Below, piece after piece: positions 54,776 to 63,853 of a stretch of 64,000 bases of DNA. The DNA is taken from positions 1-64,000 of the forward strand of contig CAVVKG010000004.1 of the NCBI GenBank assembly GCA_963748925.1, read 5' to 3'. The notes beneath the pieces are model-generated. The model worked only from the letters and a program-made list of their open reading frames with translations. It was not told the origin of the DNA and searched no databases. Position numbers and translations under genes: made by a program. Position 1 is the first letter of the stretch. Each line of letters begins with the position of its first letter. The stretch comes from Cryomorpha sp963748925 (lineage in GTDB: Bacteria > Bacteroidota > Bacteroidia > Flavobacteriales_D > Cryomorphaceae).

Positions 54776-55035
54776 CTACCTTCTTCTTCCACCCCCGGTT
54801 TTTACTCCCCTGGAAGGTGCAGAAGGCTTATTAACCGGAGCGCTATACGACCTGCTACGATTATAGTTTTGCTGGCCGCGCTCACGGTCCTGATATGATT
54901 TATTCAAATTAGAAGGAGTTGAAGGTCTCTGGCTGGGCTGCGGCTGCGTAGCTGGTCTTGTTTGTGGCCGGGTCTTCGGCTTGGTTTGTGGTTGTGCTTT
55001 ATCGCGTGCCTCAGGCCGGGTCTGAGGTTTTGGCG
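54776..55035 (-). pseudogene. Displaced C-terminus of the tyrosine-rich protein (shifted frame)
   Basis: In the frame one base off from the main open frame, codons from about 55035 to the TAG at 54776-54778 read PQTRPEARDKAQPQTKPKTR and end SAPSRGVKTGGGRRR. That Arg/Gly/Pro-rich end suits the protein, while the main frame ends in an implausible HKPSRRPGHKQDQLRSRSPA tail. A missing C near 55033-55034 (GGCGGG where the adjacent copy has GGCCGGG) explains the switch. Confidence 0.65.
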
Positions 55036-57057
55036 GGTCTGAGGTTTTGTTTCTCTGTTAGGACTTGTGGAGACTTTACCTCCTGCCTTTTCACGACTGT
55101 TATCAACACTTTCCCGAGTTCTGGGAACATCTCGGCTGACGGCATTACTCTTCTCATTCCAGTCACCTTTTTTGGAGCGCTCATACAGCGTACCATTCTT
55201 ATCGGCATACAGGTTATTAGGGCGCTTTGAAGGCGTCGAAATATCCTTACTCCTCGAAACTTGTTCGCGGGTGGTAGTCTTTCTCACCCCACTTGTTTGG
55301 TTGCGATACGCATTGTTTGATCCTGCCCGATAACCCTCTGCAACGCCTCGATTATATCCGGCATGGTAGCCGTGATGGTAGCCGTTGTAATAACCGTTCC
55401 TGTATCCGGGTCTGTATCCACAAGGACCCCAATAGGAATGGTAGTAGGGATGATAGCCCCAACCGATCCAGCCATAAGAAAACCCTGCACTAAATCCCCA
55501 ACCGGTATAAGGGTTGTAATGCACACTATAACCAAATGTTACAGGTCTGGGGTAGTAAACGCTTCCGTACCAATAGGGATAGTTATAACCGGAACCATAT
55601 ACCACTACTCCATTGTAAACATAGGAGTACGTATATCCGGGAAGATATCCCACATAAACCACTTCTGGGGTAGAACTGTAAACATAAACATAGCGGATAT
55701 TGTACACGGGCTCTGAGGGCGGAATTTGATCAACCTCCTCAGGCCTATGATCGCTAACCTCCCAGGGGCCTACAGGATAGTTTGAAACAAACCAGATTCC
55801 ATTATCCACACAGTAAAACTGTTGACCGATCTTCATTACCGATTTATCCGAATTTATCGAATACGATACATCCGTATCCGGTATCTGCTTAAACTGTGGA
55901 TCTCCGTCAAATTTCACCTCCAGTTTAGCCTCGCTCCGCACCACTTCAGCAGTTTGGGGAATGGTTTGCTCCAGCAAAGCGTCACGCGCCTCGTCCGTAT
56001 TGGGAACGCTTGCGCGTACACTCGAAACTTCGCTATCATCAGGAATTTTCTCAAAATCTGAAGGAAGATCACGGGGATCTTCAAATTCCCAACTGCCATC
56101 CGCCAGTGTTTTAGATTTATACCACCTCCCAGCTAGCAATACATAATGCATTTGCGTATTGATATCCATCAGAATATCATTTTCAGTATTGTCAACATAA
56201 AGCAATGAAGTGCCCTCTATGGTTTTATAATCAGGCTCCCCGGAAGTCGCTATGATTTCAGAGGGTTTGTATACAACCAGGAGTTTGGGCGTTATCGTGT
56301 TTTCCTCTTTATTTACCTCTTGGGTAGCCTCATTTTTAGGGGCGTTTGCTTCCGCGAATTTCTTCACATTGGAAGCTATATTGGTAGTAACAACCCAGTT
56401 ATCAGGAGGTGTTTTAGTGCTATACCAGTTGCCACCACCTTTAATGTAATAATTCTTCGATTTTAAATCCTGCGCTATAAAGAAGGGAGAGTTCTCAACA
56501 TATTTCAAGTTTTGATCCTTCAGCTCCTTCCAAAGAGGATCTCCATCTACAGAAATCAAAATGGTAGGCTCAGTTCTAAAGTAAATGATGGGAGGATCAT
56601 TGTTTAATTGATCTGTGCTCTGCACTATACCCTCAGCTTCGCCAAGGGTGGCAACAAGTCTGTCGAGCGAGAGCACAATATTCATATTCTCTAGGGTAGA
56701 CTCAATTCTTCTGCTCTTTTCTGCTATTTTGGTGCTATCAGTAAGTCCCGGAAACTGCAGGTCGGTCACATTAATTTGGTCCAATACAGCAGTGCGTGCT
56801 TCCTTATCAGTTTGCAGAAATGCCTCAAACCAAAATGCACCAAATAGCATATCGCCGTCATCCGGCTTATAGCTAATTGCACACCTACCTTCAAGAACAT
56901 TCGCTTCGTAGTTATCTATTTGTGGTTGATAATACGTCAAGACTCCATTTTTAGCTTGCACTTCACGTGGCCATTCCAGCTCTGGAATTGAATCTGACTG
57001 ACCATACAAAGCAAAAAAGGAACTTATAAAAAGAATAATGAGAATACTATTTTTCAT
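54904..57057 (-). CDS. Exported Tyr/Gly-rich protein, C-terminus frameshifted
   Basis: 717 residues as read; about 760 if the shifted frame is restored (54776-57057). A signal peptide ends ALYGQ. The protein repeats a module three times (YYIKGGGNWYSTKTPPDNW, MHYVLLAGRWYKSKTLADGS, FYCVDNGIWFVSNYPVGPW), then has a Tyr/Gly-rich region (YVYNGVVVYGSGYNYPYWYG and more, about 470-590) and a basic Pro/Arg tail. This layout is known in uncharacterised surface proteins of many bacteria. The role is unknown; envelope association is inferred. The tail after about residue 675 is out of frame. Confidence 0.7.
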   Translation of the reverse strand: MKNSILIILFISSFFALYGQSDSIPELEWPREVQAKNGVLTYYQPQIDNYEANVLEGRCAISYKPDDGDMLFGAFWFEAFLQTDKEARTAVLDQINVTDLQFPGLTDSTKIAEKSRRIESTLENMNIVLSLDRLVATLGEAEGIVQSTDQLNNDPPIIYFRTEPTILISVDGDPLWKELKDQNLKYVENSPFFIAQDLKSKNYYIKGGGNWYSTKTPPDNWVVTTNIASNVKKFAEANAPKNEATQEVNKEENTITPKLLVVYKPSEIIATSGEPDYKTIEGTSLLYVDNTENDILMDINTQMHYVLLAGRWYKSKTLADGSWEFEDPRDLPSDFEKIPDDSEVSSVRASVPNTDEARDALLEQTIPQTAEVVRSEAKLEVKFDGDPQFKQIPDTDVSYSINSDKSVMKIGQQFYCVDNGIWFVSNYPVGPWEVSDHRPEEVDQIPPSEPVYNIRYVYVYSSTPEVVYVGYLPGYTYSYVYNGVVVYGSGYNYPYWYGSVYYPRPVTFGYSVHYNPYTGWGFSAGFSYGWIGWGYHPYYHSYWGPCGYRPGYRNGYYNGYHHGYHAGYNRGVAEGYRAGSNNAYRNQTSGVRKTTTREQVSRSKDISTPSKRPNNLYADKNGTLYERSKKGDWNEKSNAVSRDVPRTRESVDNSREKAGGKVSTSPNRETKPQTRQNLRPGLRHAIKHNHKPSRRPGHKQDQLRSRSPARDLQLLLI

Positions 57058-57232
57058 CTAATTGGGGTTAGGGATATACCTATTTTCACACTTTTAAAGA
57101 TATGAAAAATGCTTGCAATAAATGCGCCATAAGCTATTAATCAGCGAATGAATATAAACTAAGAGACCGCAATTTACTTTTTAGCAAGGAACTTCTTAGT
57201 TTTATAAAATTAATCCCGATTCATTCATATAA

Positions 57233-57826
57233 ATGAAAAGAGAAAAGAAAACTGTAGAGGCTTTTATCGAGAAAAACGATAAATGGAAAGTGGAGTTGAC
57301 GCTTCTTCGCAAAATTCTCTTGGCCTGCGAACTTGAAGAAGCGATTAAATGGGGAGTTCCAACTTACATGGTCAGCGGAAAAAATGTAGTAGGAATAGCC
57401 GCGTTTAAAGACTATGTGGCACTCTGGTTCCACAATGGTGTTTTTCTGAAGGATAATGAACGGGTGCTAATCAATGCACAGGAAGATAAAACACGCGGAT
57501 TGCGGCAGTGGCGTTTTGCTTCCGCAGATGAGATTGACCATGAAATGATAAGCAGGTACACAGAGGAAGCAATAGCCAATCAAAAGGCGGGAAAAGAAAT
57601 AAAAGCCAGAACGCGGAAGCTTGTAATTCCTGAAGAACTGGAGAATGCTTTAAAATCCAGTCCGGAGTTAAAAAGGTGTTTTGGCCAGCTCACCCCCGGA
57701 CGTCAAAAGGAATATGCAGAATATATTTCCGGCGCCAAGCAAGAATCAACACGCCTTAAGCGATTGGAGAAATGCATTCCCATTGTGCTTGCAGGTAAGG
57801 GATTGAATGACAAATACAAGAAATAG
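57233..57826 (+). CDS. YdeI/OmpD-associated-like DUF1801 protein
   Basis: 197 residues, no signal peptide. The N-terminal DUF1801 domain (about 1-120; EEAIKWGVPTYMVSGKNVVG and VALWFHNGVFLKD) is followed by an OmdA/YdeI-like domain (LVIPEELENALKSSPELKRC, then LTPGRQKEYAEYISGAKQ). Members bind small ligands or iron, and a bacteriocin-protection role has been proposed; the role here is unknown. Divergent from the tyrosine-rich protein gene. Confidence 0.85.
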   Translation: MKREKKTVEAFIEKNDKWKVELTLLRKILLACELEEAIKWGVPTYMVSGKNVVGIAAFKDYVALWFHNGVFLKDNERVLINAQEDKTRGLRQWRFASADEIDHEMISRYTEEAIANQKAGKEIKARTRKLVIPEELENALKSSPELKRCFGQLTPGRQKEYAEYISGAKQESTRLKRLEKCIPIVLAGKGLNDKYKK

Positions 57827-57948
57827 TATGCTTATTTCACCTGCGATCGACTGTTCATAATTGCCGAATATCATTTGAAAACTACTGCGTAAAAAGCATT
57901 GCACCGAGCCATCTATTCCACTACATTAGCCGATTAAATTCAAATCTC

Positions 57949-58725
57949 GTGGAAGTGATATCTGGCTTTGCCCCCATTATTAAGATTATTGAAGATGCTT
58001 ATGAAATTCCACAGTTGGGACGGAAACGAAGAATAGCAGCATTATTGCCGCACGATTACGAACAAAGTAGTAAAAAGTACCCTGTTCTATATCTCAATGA
58101 CGGTCAAAACCTATTTGATGAATTTGCACCCTTTGGCAACTGGGCAGTTGATAAGGAGCTTGAAAAACTTGCAGAGTCGGGACTTTCCGACATTATTGTA
58201 ATATCCATCGATCATGGTGGCGAAGATCGAATAACAGAATACCTCCCCTACTTTAATCCCCGATATGGAAAAGGCGAAGGCGCACTTTACATACAATTCC
58301 TTGAGGAAACCTTGATTCCTTATGTAAATAAAACCTTTAGAACCCTCCCTGATAGAGAGCATACCGGAATTGGAGGTAGCTCGATGGGTGGTTTGATAAG
58401 CCTTTTCGCCGGACTCAACCATCAGGAAGTTTTCAGCAAATTGCTTATCTTCTCACCCAGCTTGTGGATTGCTCCAAAGATTTTCCAACAAGCCGAACAT
58501 TTTAGACCAAACCTGCCTGTTCACCTGTATATTTATTCCGGAGGAAGAGAAAGTGCCAATCATATGCCAAATGTACTTCGCTTTAAGAAGCGGCTCGTTG
58601 GAGGCAAACGCGATTTTGCCAATATTGATTTGCACGTAGAGCTCAATCCTGACGGTACCCACAGTGAATACCACTGGCGACAAGAATTTCCGAAAGCCGT
58701 AAAATGGCTATATTTCAGAAATTAA
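57949..58725 (+). CDS. Esterase D-like alpha/beta hydrolase
   Basis: 258 residues with a GTG start and no obvious signal peptide. The nucleophile elbow is GGSSMGG (about residue 143), followed by FAGLNHQEVFSKLLIFSPSLW and a late His in DGTHSEYHWRQEF. These hydrolases cleave carbohydrate esters, siderophores or acyl groups; no substrate clue is nearby. It begins a run of closely spaced plus-strand genes (18 bases to the aminopeptidase), likely an operon. Confidence 0.88.
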   Translation: MEVISGFAPIIKIIEDAYEIPQLGRKRRIAALLPHDYEQSSKKYPVLYLNDGQNLFDEFAPFGNWAVDKELEKLAESGLSDIIVISIDHGGEDRITEYLPYFNPRYGKGEGALYIQFLEETLIPYVNKTFRTLPDREHTGIGGSSMGGLISLFAGLNHQEVFSKLLIFSPSLWIAPKIFQQAEHFRPNLPVHLYIYSGGRESANHMPNVLRFKKRLVGGKRDFANIDLHVELNPDGTHSEYHWRQEFPKAVKWLYFRN

Positions 58726-58743
58726 AACCCACTCCCAATAACT

Positions 58744-60147
58744 ATGAAGATTGAAGCTTATAGTGACAAAGTAAACTGCAGCCTAACCATCCATCCTTTT
58801 CTGAAGGAGGAATCGAAAAAAATAGATTTTCACGACAACCTCGATCCGGGCGAGTGGATTTTATCGGAAACGAAGGATAGAAAGACTCTTTATTTTTGTA
58901 TTTCCAAAAAATGGAACCAGCAGGAACTGGCTCATCATTTCAGATTGCTTGCGCATAAAAGCCAAAAACTTTGGGGAGACACTCCCTGTCTGGAATTAAC
59001 CCTTCAGGGCAATGACCTAAGAGCAGCATTAAGAGGCTTTTTTCTGAGCGCTTACCATCCAAAAAATGGAATGAATAAGAATAATCTTGCTCAAAAAACA
59101 CTTTTCATTAAGTCCATTCCCGAACTTGACTTTATCCTCAATCAGGCTAAAATTGAAGCAGAAGCCCAAATGTGGGCCATGAAAATGGTGGATTTACCTC
59201 CTAACAAAAAAACGCCCGAACATTTGGGAATGAATGCCAGAGCTTCGGCTAAAAAGTATGGATACGACTGTGAAGTTTGGAATGACGATCACATCATAAA
59301 GGAAAACCTCCACGCCCTTCATGCTGTTGGCAAAGGAAGCCAGCACGAGCCGGTATTTATAATCTGCAAGTATATGGGCCGCAGCGACAGCAAAAATATG
59401 GATCTCGCTTTGGTAGGAAAAGGAATTACATTCGACACGGGTGGAATATCGATCAAAGCCTCCACCAATATGCACTACATGAAAAGCGATATGGCCGGTG
59501 CTGCTGCCATGTTGGGGGCAATTGAGCTCGCTGCGAGGCTTAAGCTTCCGCTAAATATTGCCACCGTCGTGCCTTCTGCTGAAAATAGCGTAGACGGCAA
59601 AAGCGTTTTGCCGGGCGATGTTATTGACTCTTATTCGGGAAAAACAATCGAAATAATTGACACGGATGCCGAAGGGCGACTGGTCCTTTCTGACGGCCTT
59701 GCATGGACCATAAAAAACTTAAAGCCTGCCGTTGTAATAGATATGGCCACCCTAACCGGAAGCTCTGTGAGAGCCCTTGGAATGGAGGCTGCCGCCTTGT
59801 ACAGTGACAATGAAAACCTGGTTTCTGCCTTGTATGAAAGCGGGTTGAATTCGGGCGAAAAGCTTTGGAGAATGCCCCTTTGGGACGACTACGACTCTTA
59901 TCTTCACAGCGATGTGGCCGATGTGAGCAATTTATCTTTAAAACCAGTGGCCGGCTCCATTGCTGCCGCCAAGTTCCTTCAGGTTTTCACAAACAAACAT
60001 GCAGCCTGGGCGCATATCGATATGCCTGGTATGTCATTTAAAGATAGTCCGTTTAATAAAATGAAATCGGCTACCGGCTATGGAGTACAACTCTTGAGCG
60101 ATTTCATGCATAAACTGGCCGAGAATACAGATATTGCCAAAGCCTAA
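58744..60147 (+). CDS. Leucyl aminopeptidase (M17)
   Basis: 467 residues. The C-terminal catalytic domain shows VGKGITFDTGGISIK with the metal-binding Lys/Asp, MKSDMAGAAAM, and the family signature NTDAEGRL-type DTDAEGRLVLSDGLAW. The N-terminal domain is diverged, as in other Bacteroidota members. It is a hexameric metallo-exopeptidase of the cytosol. It lies 18 bases after the esterase and 9 before the ATP-grasp gene, so it is in the middle of an operon. Confidence 0.93.
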   Translation: MKIEAYSDKVNCSLTIHPFLKEESKKIDFHDNLDPGEWILSETKDRKTLYFCISKKWNQQELAHHFRLLAHKSQKLWGDTPCLELTLQGNDLRAALRGFFLSAYHPKNGMNKNNLAQKTLFIKSIPELDFILNQAKIEAEAQMWAMKMVDLPPNKKTPEHLGMNARASAKKYGYDCEVWNDDHIIKENLHALHAVGKGSQHEPVFIICKYMGRSDSKNMDLALVGKGITFDTGGISIKASTNMHYMKSDMAGAAAMLGAIELAARLKLPLNIATVVPSAENSVDGKSVLPGDVIDSYSGKTIEIIDTDAEGRLVLSDGLAWTIKNLKPAVVIDMATLTGSSVRALGMEAAALYSDNENLVSALYESGLNSGEKLWRMPLWDDYDSYLHSDVADVSNLSLKPVAGSIAAAKFLQVFTNKHAAWAHIDMPGMSFKDSPFNKMKSATGYGVQLLSDFMHKLAENTDIAKA

Positions 60148-60156
60148 AACTCTGAA

Positions 60157-61368
60157 ATGAATAGCGAACTAACTTTTTTATGTATTTCATCCTATTTCAA
60201 AGGGGGTGATTTTTTGAAATCGTGCAAAGAAGCCGGTAACAAGGTTTACCTCGTTACTTCTTATAAATTGCGCCACGAGCCATGGCCGTGGGAGTATATA
60301 GAGGATGTATTCTACATGGAAGAAGTAAATGGCGGTCACTGGAAAATGGATGTTTTAATAAACTCCGTAGCCTTTCAAATGCGGTCTATCCGATTTGATC
60401 GTTTTGTGGCACTCGACGATTTTGATGTTGAGAAAGTAGCCGCCTTACGGGAGCAGTTTCGTATCCCGGGTATGGGCGATACCACAAGTCGCTATTTTAG
60501 AGATAAGCTTGCCATGCGAGTAAAAGCGCGCATAGAGCAAATCCCCGTTCCAGCCTTCACCTCTCTTTTTCACGATGCTGAAATTGAGAAATACATTCAG
60601 GAAATCTCTCCTCCATGGATGATTAAGCCGCGATCTGAGGCATCAGCAGTTGGAATTAAAAAGATCAACGACCGTGAAACGTTATGGAAGGTACTCACAG
60701 AAATGGGAGATGACCGGCACAAGTATCTTATTGAAAAATTTTCTCCGGGTCAGGTATTTCATGCAGATGCCCTTACGGCAAATGGTAAGGTGGTTTTTTC
60801 CCGCGTAAGCGGATACATCGACACGCCTTATGACGTAGCCCATGGTGGTGGAATTTTCAGATCGCATACTCTGGACTTTAGCGATGAAGCATCGAAGGCT
60901 ATTACTACTTTGAATAAGAAAGTGCTCAAGGCTTTCGGGATGCAATACAGCGCCTCGCATACAGAATTCATCCGGTCGGATGAAACGGGTGAATACCTAT
61001 TCCTTGAAACCTCATCGCGGGTGGGTGGTGCCAATCTCGCCGAAATGGTAGAAGCTGCCAGCGGTGTTAACCTCTGGGCTGAGTGGGCAAAACTCGAATC
61101 GGCAGTGGCACGCAGACAGGAGTACAAGGTGCCGGTCGACAAGAAACAGCACGCCGGTATTGTTGTGTCATTATGTCGTTTTGAAAAGCCCGATACTTCT
61201 TCATTTACTGAGAAGGAACTCGTGTGGCGAATGGAGAAAAAATGGCATATTGGGTTGATCGTAAAATCTAAGAAAACCGAAAAAGTACTGGAATTGCTTG
61301 ACACTTACACCCGGCGCATTCACAAAGATTTTCATTCGAGTGCTCCGATACCCAACAAGTCGCAATAA
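60157..61368 (+). CDS. ATP-grasp enzyme, ligase of unknown substrate
   Basis: 403 residues. After a Rossmann-like N-domain (KVYLVTSYKLRHEPWPWEYI) the ATP-grasp fold shows the lysine strand WMIKPRSEASAVGIKKI, DRHKYLIEKFSPGQVFHADA and the metal-binding GEYLFLETSSRVGGANLAEM. ATP-grasp ligases join acids to amines through an acyl-phosphate. The neighbours are an aminopeptidase and an MsrA-like protein; the product is unknown. It begins 9 bases after the aminopeptidase stop. Confidence 0.8.
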   Translation: MNSELTFLCISSYFKGGDFLKSCKEAGNKVYLVTSYKLRHEPWPWEYIEDVFYMEEVNGGHWKMDVLINSVAFQMRSIRFDRFVALDDFDVEKVAALREQFRIPGMGDTTSRYFRDKLAMRVKARIEQIPVPAFTSLFHDAEIEKYIQEISPPWMIKPRSEASAVGIKKINDRETLWKVLTEMGDDRHKYLIEKFSPGQVFHADALTANGKVVFSRVSGYIDTPYDVAHGGGIFRSHTLDFSDEASKAITTLNKKVLKAFGMQYSASHTEFIRSDETGEYLFLETSSRVGGANLAEMVEAASGVNLWAEWAKLESAVARRQEYKVPVDKKQHAGIVVSLCRFEKPDTSSFTEKELVWRMEKKWHIGLIVKSKKTEKVLELLDTYTRRIHKDFHSSAPIPNKSQ

Positions 61369-61404
61369 GTTTCCGGTTACCATACTCGGGCTTTCAATTA
61401 TTCT

Positions 61405-61896
61405 ATGAAGCTTAAAATCGGATTTGGCGGTGGCTGTCACTGGTGCACAGAAGCTGTTTTTCAATCGGTAAAAGGAGTGGGAAAAGTAGATCAGGGGTGG
61501 ATAAAATCGAAATCACCTCAAGACAATTGGTCGGAGGCTGTGATCGTGCATTTTGATGACTCTGAAATTCCGCTGCAAGTCCTTATTGAAATACACCTGT
61601 TAACCCATTCGAGTAGCTCTATGCATAACTTGCGGGAGAAATACCGGAGTGCAATTTATACGTTTACCAATGCGCAAAAGCACGATTGCGCTAGCATAAT
61701 AAATAAACTACAACTTGAGGAGAACGAAAGATATATCACCCAAATATTGCCCTTTGTAGATTTTAAGCTCAATGAGGAAGAGTTTCTAAACTACTTTGCA
61801 ACTCGGAAGGAAGCCCCTTTTTGTAAAACTTATATTCGTCCCAAGCTGAGAATGCTCTTGGAAAGGTATGGCCCCCTCGTAAAAGAGGTTTTATAA
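61405..61896 (+). CDS. Divergent MsrA-like methionine sulfoxide reductase
   Basis: 163 residues. The N-terminal FGGGCHWCTEAVFQSVKGV matches the MsrA active site, with His in place of the usual Phe after the catalytic Cys11. The middle keeps HLLTHSSSS where the family has HDPT. The conserved AEDYHQ segment is missing, replaced by NEEEFLNYFATRKEAPFCKT with a Cys that may act as resolving Cys. It should reduce S-methionine sulfoxide, but the lost motif leaves doubt. It closes the plus-strand operon, 36 bases after the ATP-grasp gene. Confidence 0.7.
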   Translation: MKLKIGFGGGCHWCTEAVFQSVKGVGKVDQGWIKSKSPQDNWSEAVIVHFDDSEIPLQVLIEIHLLTHSSSSMHNLREKYRSAIYTFTNAQKHDCASIINKLQLEENERYITQILPFVDFKLNEEEFLNYFATRKEAPFCKTYIRPKLRMLLERYGPLVKEVL

Positions 61897-62080
61897 GCCA
61901 TAGCAGGGAATAGACGATTGCAGAAACTGTATGTCATATCCATCGGTAAGAGAATGTTGAAGAAAACCCAAGCGAACCAGTCCATCCGGGAATTTCTCCA
62001 ACCCCGAAGGAAGAATTGAGAACAAGACCACAACCTTTACTGTTACATTTTTGTATTGAGTAAACTAAGGCGAGCCGTGC

Positions 62081-62088
62081 TATATTTG
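62081..62088 (+). promoter_or_regulatory. Promoter -7 box of msrB (TATATTTG)
   Basis: Exact TAnnTTTG, about 54 bases before the msrB ATG; TATTGAG about 22 bases further upstream may be a weak -33 element. Confidence 0.5.
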
Positions 62089-62142
62089 CATAAAGACGCT
62101 TTGAAAGGTTGATTAAGTAAAAAATTACACAAAAAGAAAATC

Positions 62143-62625
62143 ATGCTAAACTGGAACGACATTATAAAATTCGCGAATCACGGGGGCCCAACACCTCCCA
62201 AAAGAGTTGAAAAGACCGATGCCGAATGGAAAGCAATCTTATCTGACGAAGAATTTCGCGTTGCCCGGCTTAAAGGCACGGAAAGGGCGCACAGTTCTGA
62301 GATGTGTACCATTTTTGAACCCGGAAAATATGCGTGCAAGTGTTGCGGCACTCCGCTCTTTGATTCGGGTGAAAAGTTTGAAAGCGGTACGGGATGGCCT
62401 TCGTTTACCCAGCCCATTAAAGAAGAGAATATTGGCTATACGAAAGACACGGCCTTCGGAATGGTTCGCGTGGAATGCACCTGCAATATTTGCGATGCGC
62501 ACTTAGGACATGTTTTTCCTGACGGACCGGAGCCGAGCGGATTGCGCTATTGCGTCAATGCAGTATCACTCTCTAAAATCTCAGAAAAGAGCAAAGAGAA
62601 TCCAATCGAATCTTCAGGAAAGTAA
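62143..62625 (+). CDS. msrB: Peptide-methionine (R)-S-oxide reductase
   Basis: 160 residues. The zinc site is formed by Cys65/Cys68 (ACKCCGTPLF) and Cys114/Cys117 (CTCNICDAHLGHVF). The catalytic Cys137 is in LRYCVNAVSL, and GTGWPSF is conserved. It reduces R-methionine sulfoxide in proteins. It has its own promoter after the MsrA-like gene, and the C-terminus is a short charged tail. The pair with the MsrA-like gene covers both stereoisomers. Confidence 0.95.
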   Translation: MLNWNDIIKFANHGGPTPPKRVEKTDAEWKAILSDEEFRVARLKGTERAHSSEMCTIFEPGKYACKCCGTPLFDSGEKFESGTGWPSFTQPIKEENIGYTKDTAFGMVRVECTCNICDAHLGHVFPDGPEPSGLRYCVNAVSLSKISEKSKENPIESSGK

Positions 62626-62650
62626 AGTATAAGAAAGGTAAAAAAGAGTA

Positions 62651-63853
62651 TTAGCTGTTTTTCCTGAAGAAAGCAACACTACCCCCTACCCAATCCTTGT
62701 CTTTGTTGTAGCGCACTCCTACCATTTCACCTTTGCTGATGCGTACCAAATTGTTTACGATACGAACTTCGGGTGTGCCCGATTCCCATAGCATAAGCAT
62801 GCGAATCTCGCACTTAGCCGGACCTGAAGGCGTTTCAATTACCGGCTGGTAAACAACTTTCTTTTGGAGGATAAAATTCTCCCTGTCTTCAATGGCATCA
62901 AGGTCTGCACGCGTAATATTGAGCTTTACCCCACTTCCTGCAAAAGAGTAAAGTGGCTTCAGAACATAATTTTCAAGATCTTCAGGATAATTCTCCAATT
63001 CGTTCAGGTAAAAACACTCAGGAACATATTTGCTCTTGAAAAGCGGCATGGTGTACTTGCTGATTCTGAAAAACCAATTGGGATGACCTACCCACTCCAC
63101 ATCAACTTCATCCTTAAAATAAAACTCTCTTTCCAAATCGTCGCGCGTGCTTAGCTCATCAAAAATTACCCGGTTGTAAATGCGCTTAATTGCCACTTCA
63201 TTCCCGGCATCATCGAGGTAAAACAAGTTTTTACCCCGCTTTTTCATCTTACTGATGCAAAGCACTTTAATTCCTAAGTGATGCTCCGCTCCATAAAAAT
63301 CAATAGATGTAACCTGCTTTTCGGGTTCAATCTCTAGCAAGACGACATTTTCAGGGTCATAATCGCCAACGATAATTTCGCGCAACAGTTCAATATAAGC
63401 CTCTGAATCGAGTCCTTCAAAATGAACGGTGAACTCATCGGGTATATTATAAAACTTGCTATATGCCTTAAAGAGCAGATCCTGAAAAAAGTACAGAGAC
63501 GGAAAACCCTGAACCTCGATAAGCTGAGGAATCAGCTCTCCATTTTCATCTTTGCAAATACCAAAATCCATCTGTAAAAAACGGGTATGGTAATCTTCAT
63601 TAGGAACTTGTAATGACGGGTGCTTGATGGCATCGTTGGTTAGCGCCTTAAAATCGGGACTGGTAATTACCTTATTTATTTCTGTACAAGCCTCCAGAAG
63701 CTGCTGCTTGAGCTCATCGGGGATAAAAATTGGCGTTTCAGCAATTCGAAAATTTGCCGGGCCTTTCCAGGCATTGTTGATATATGCGTTGAGCGCTTCG
63801 TATTTCTCCTGAGTAAACTGCGCATTAAAAGCCTTTCGAACAGATTCTATCAT
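62651..63853 (-). CDS. ATP-grasp/glutathione-synthetase-like protein of unknown function
   Basis: 400 residues, no signal peptide. Features suggest an ATP-grasp-like fold: IPQLIEVQGFPSLYFFQDLL near the N-terminus, ENYVLKPLYSFAGSGVKLNI as the lysine strand with a glycine loop, NFILQKKVVYQPVI as the hinge, and EIRMLMLW. The metal-ligand region is not clear. I know it only as an uncharacterised Bacteroidota family. Its start overlaps the stop of the upstream partial gene by one base, so it is the second gene of an operon running in from beyond the window. Confidence 0.65.
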   Translation of the reverse strand: MIESVRKAFNAQFTQEKYEALNAYINNAWKGPANFRIAETPIFIPDELKQQLLEACTEINKVITSPDFKALTNDAIKHPSLQVPNEDYHTRFLQMDFGICKDENGELIPQLIEVQGFPSLYFFQDLLFKAYSKFYNIPDEFTVHFEGLDSEAYIELLREIIVGDYDPENVVLLEIEPEKQVTSIDFYGAEHHLGIKVLCISKMKKRGKNLFYLDDAGNEVAIKRIYNRVIFDELSTRDDLEREFYFKDEVDVEWVGHPNWFFRISKYTMPLFKSKYVPECFYLNELENYPEDLENYVLKPLYSFAGSGVKLNITRADLDAIEDRENFILQKKVVYQPVIETPSGPAKCEIRMLMLWESGTPEVRIVNNLVRISKGEMVGVRYNKDKDWVGGSVAFFRKNS

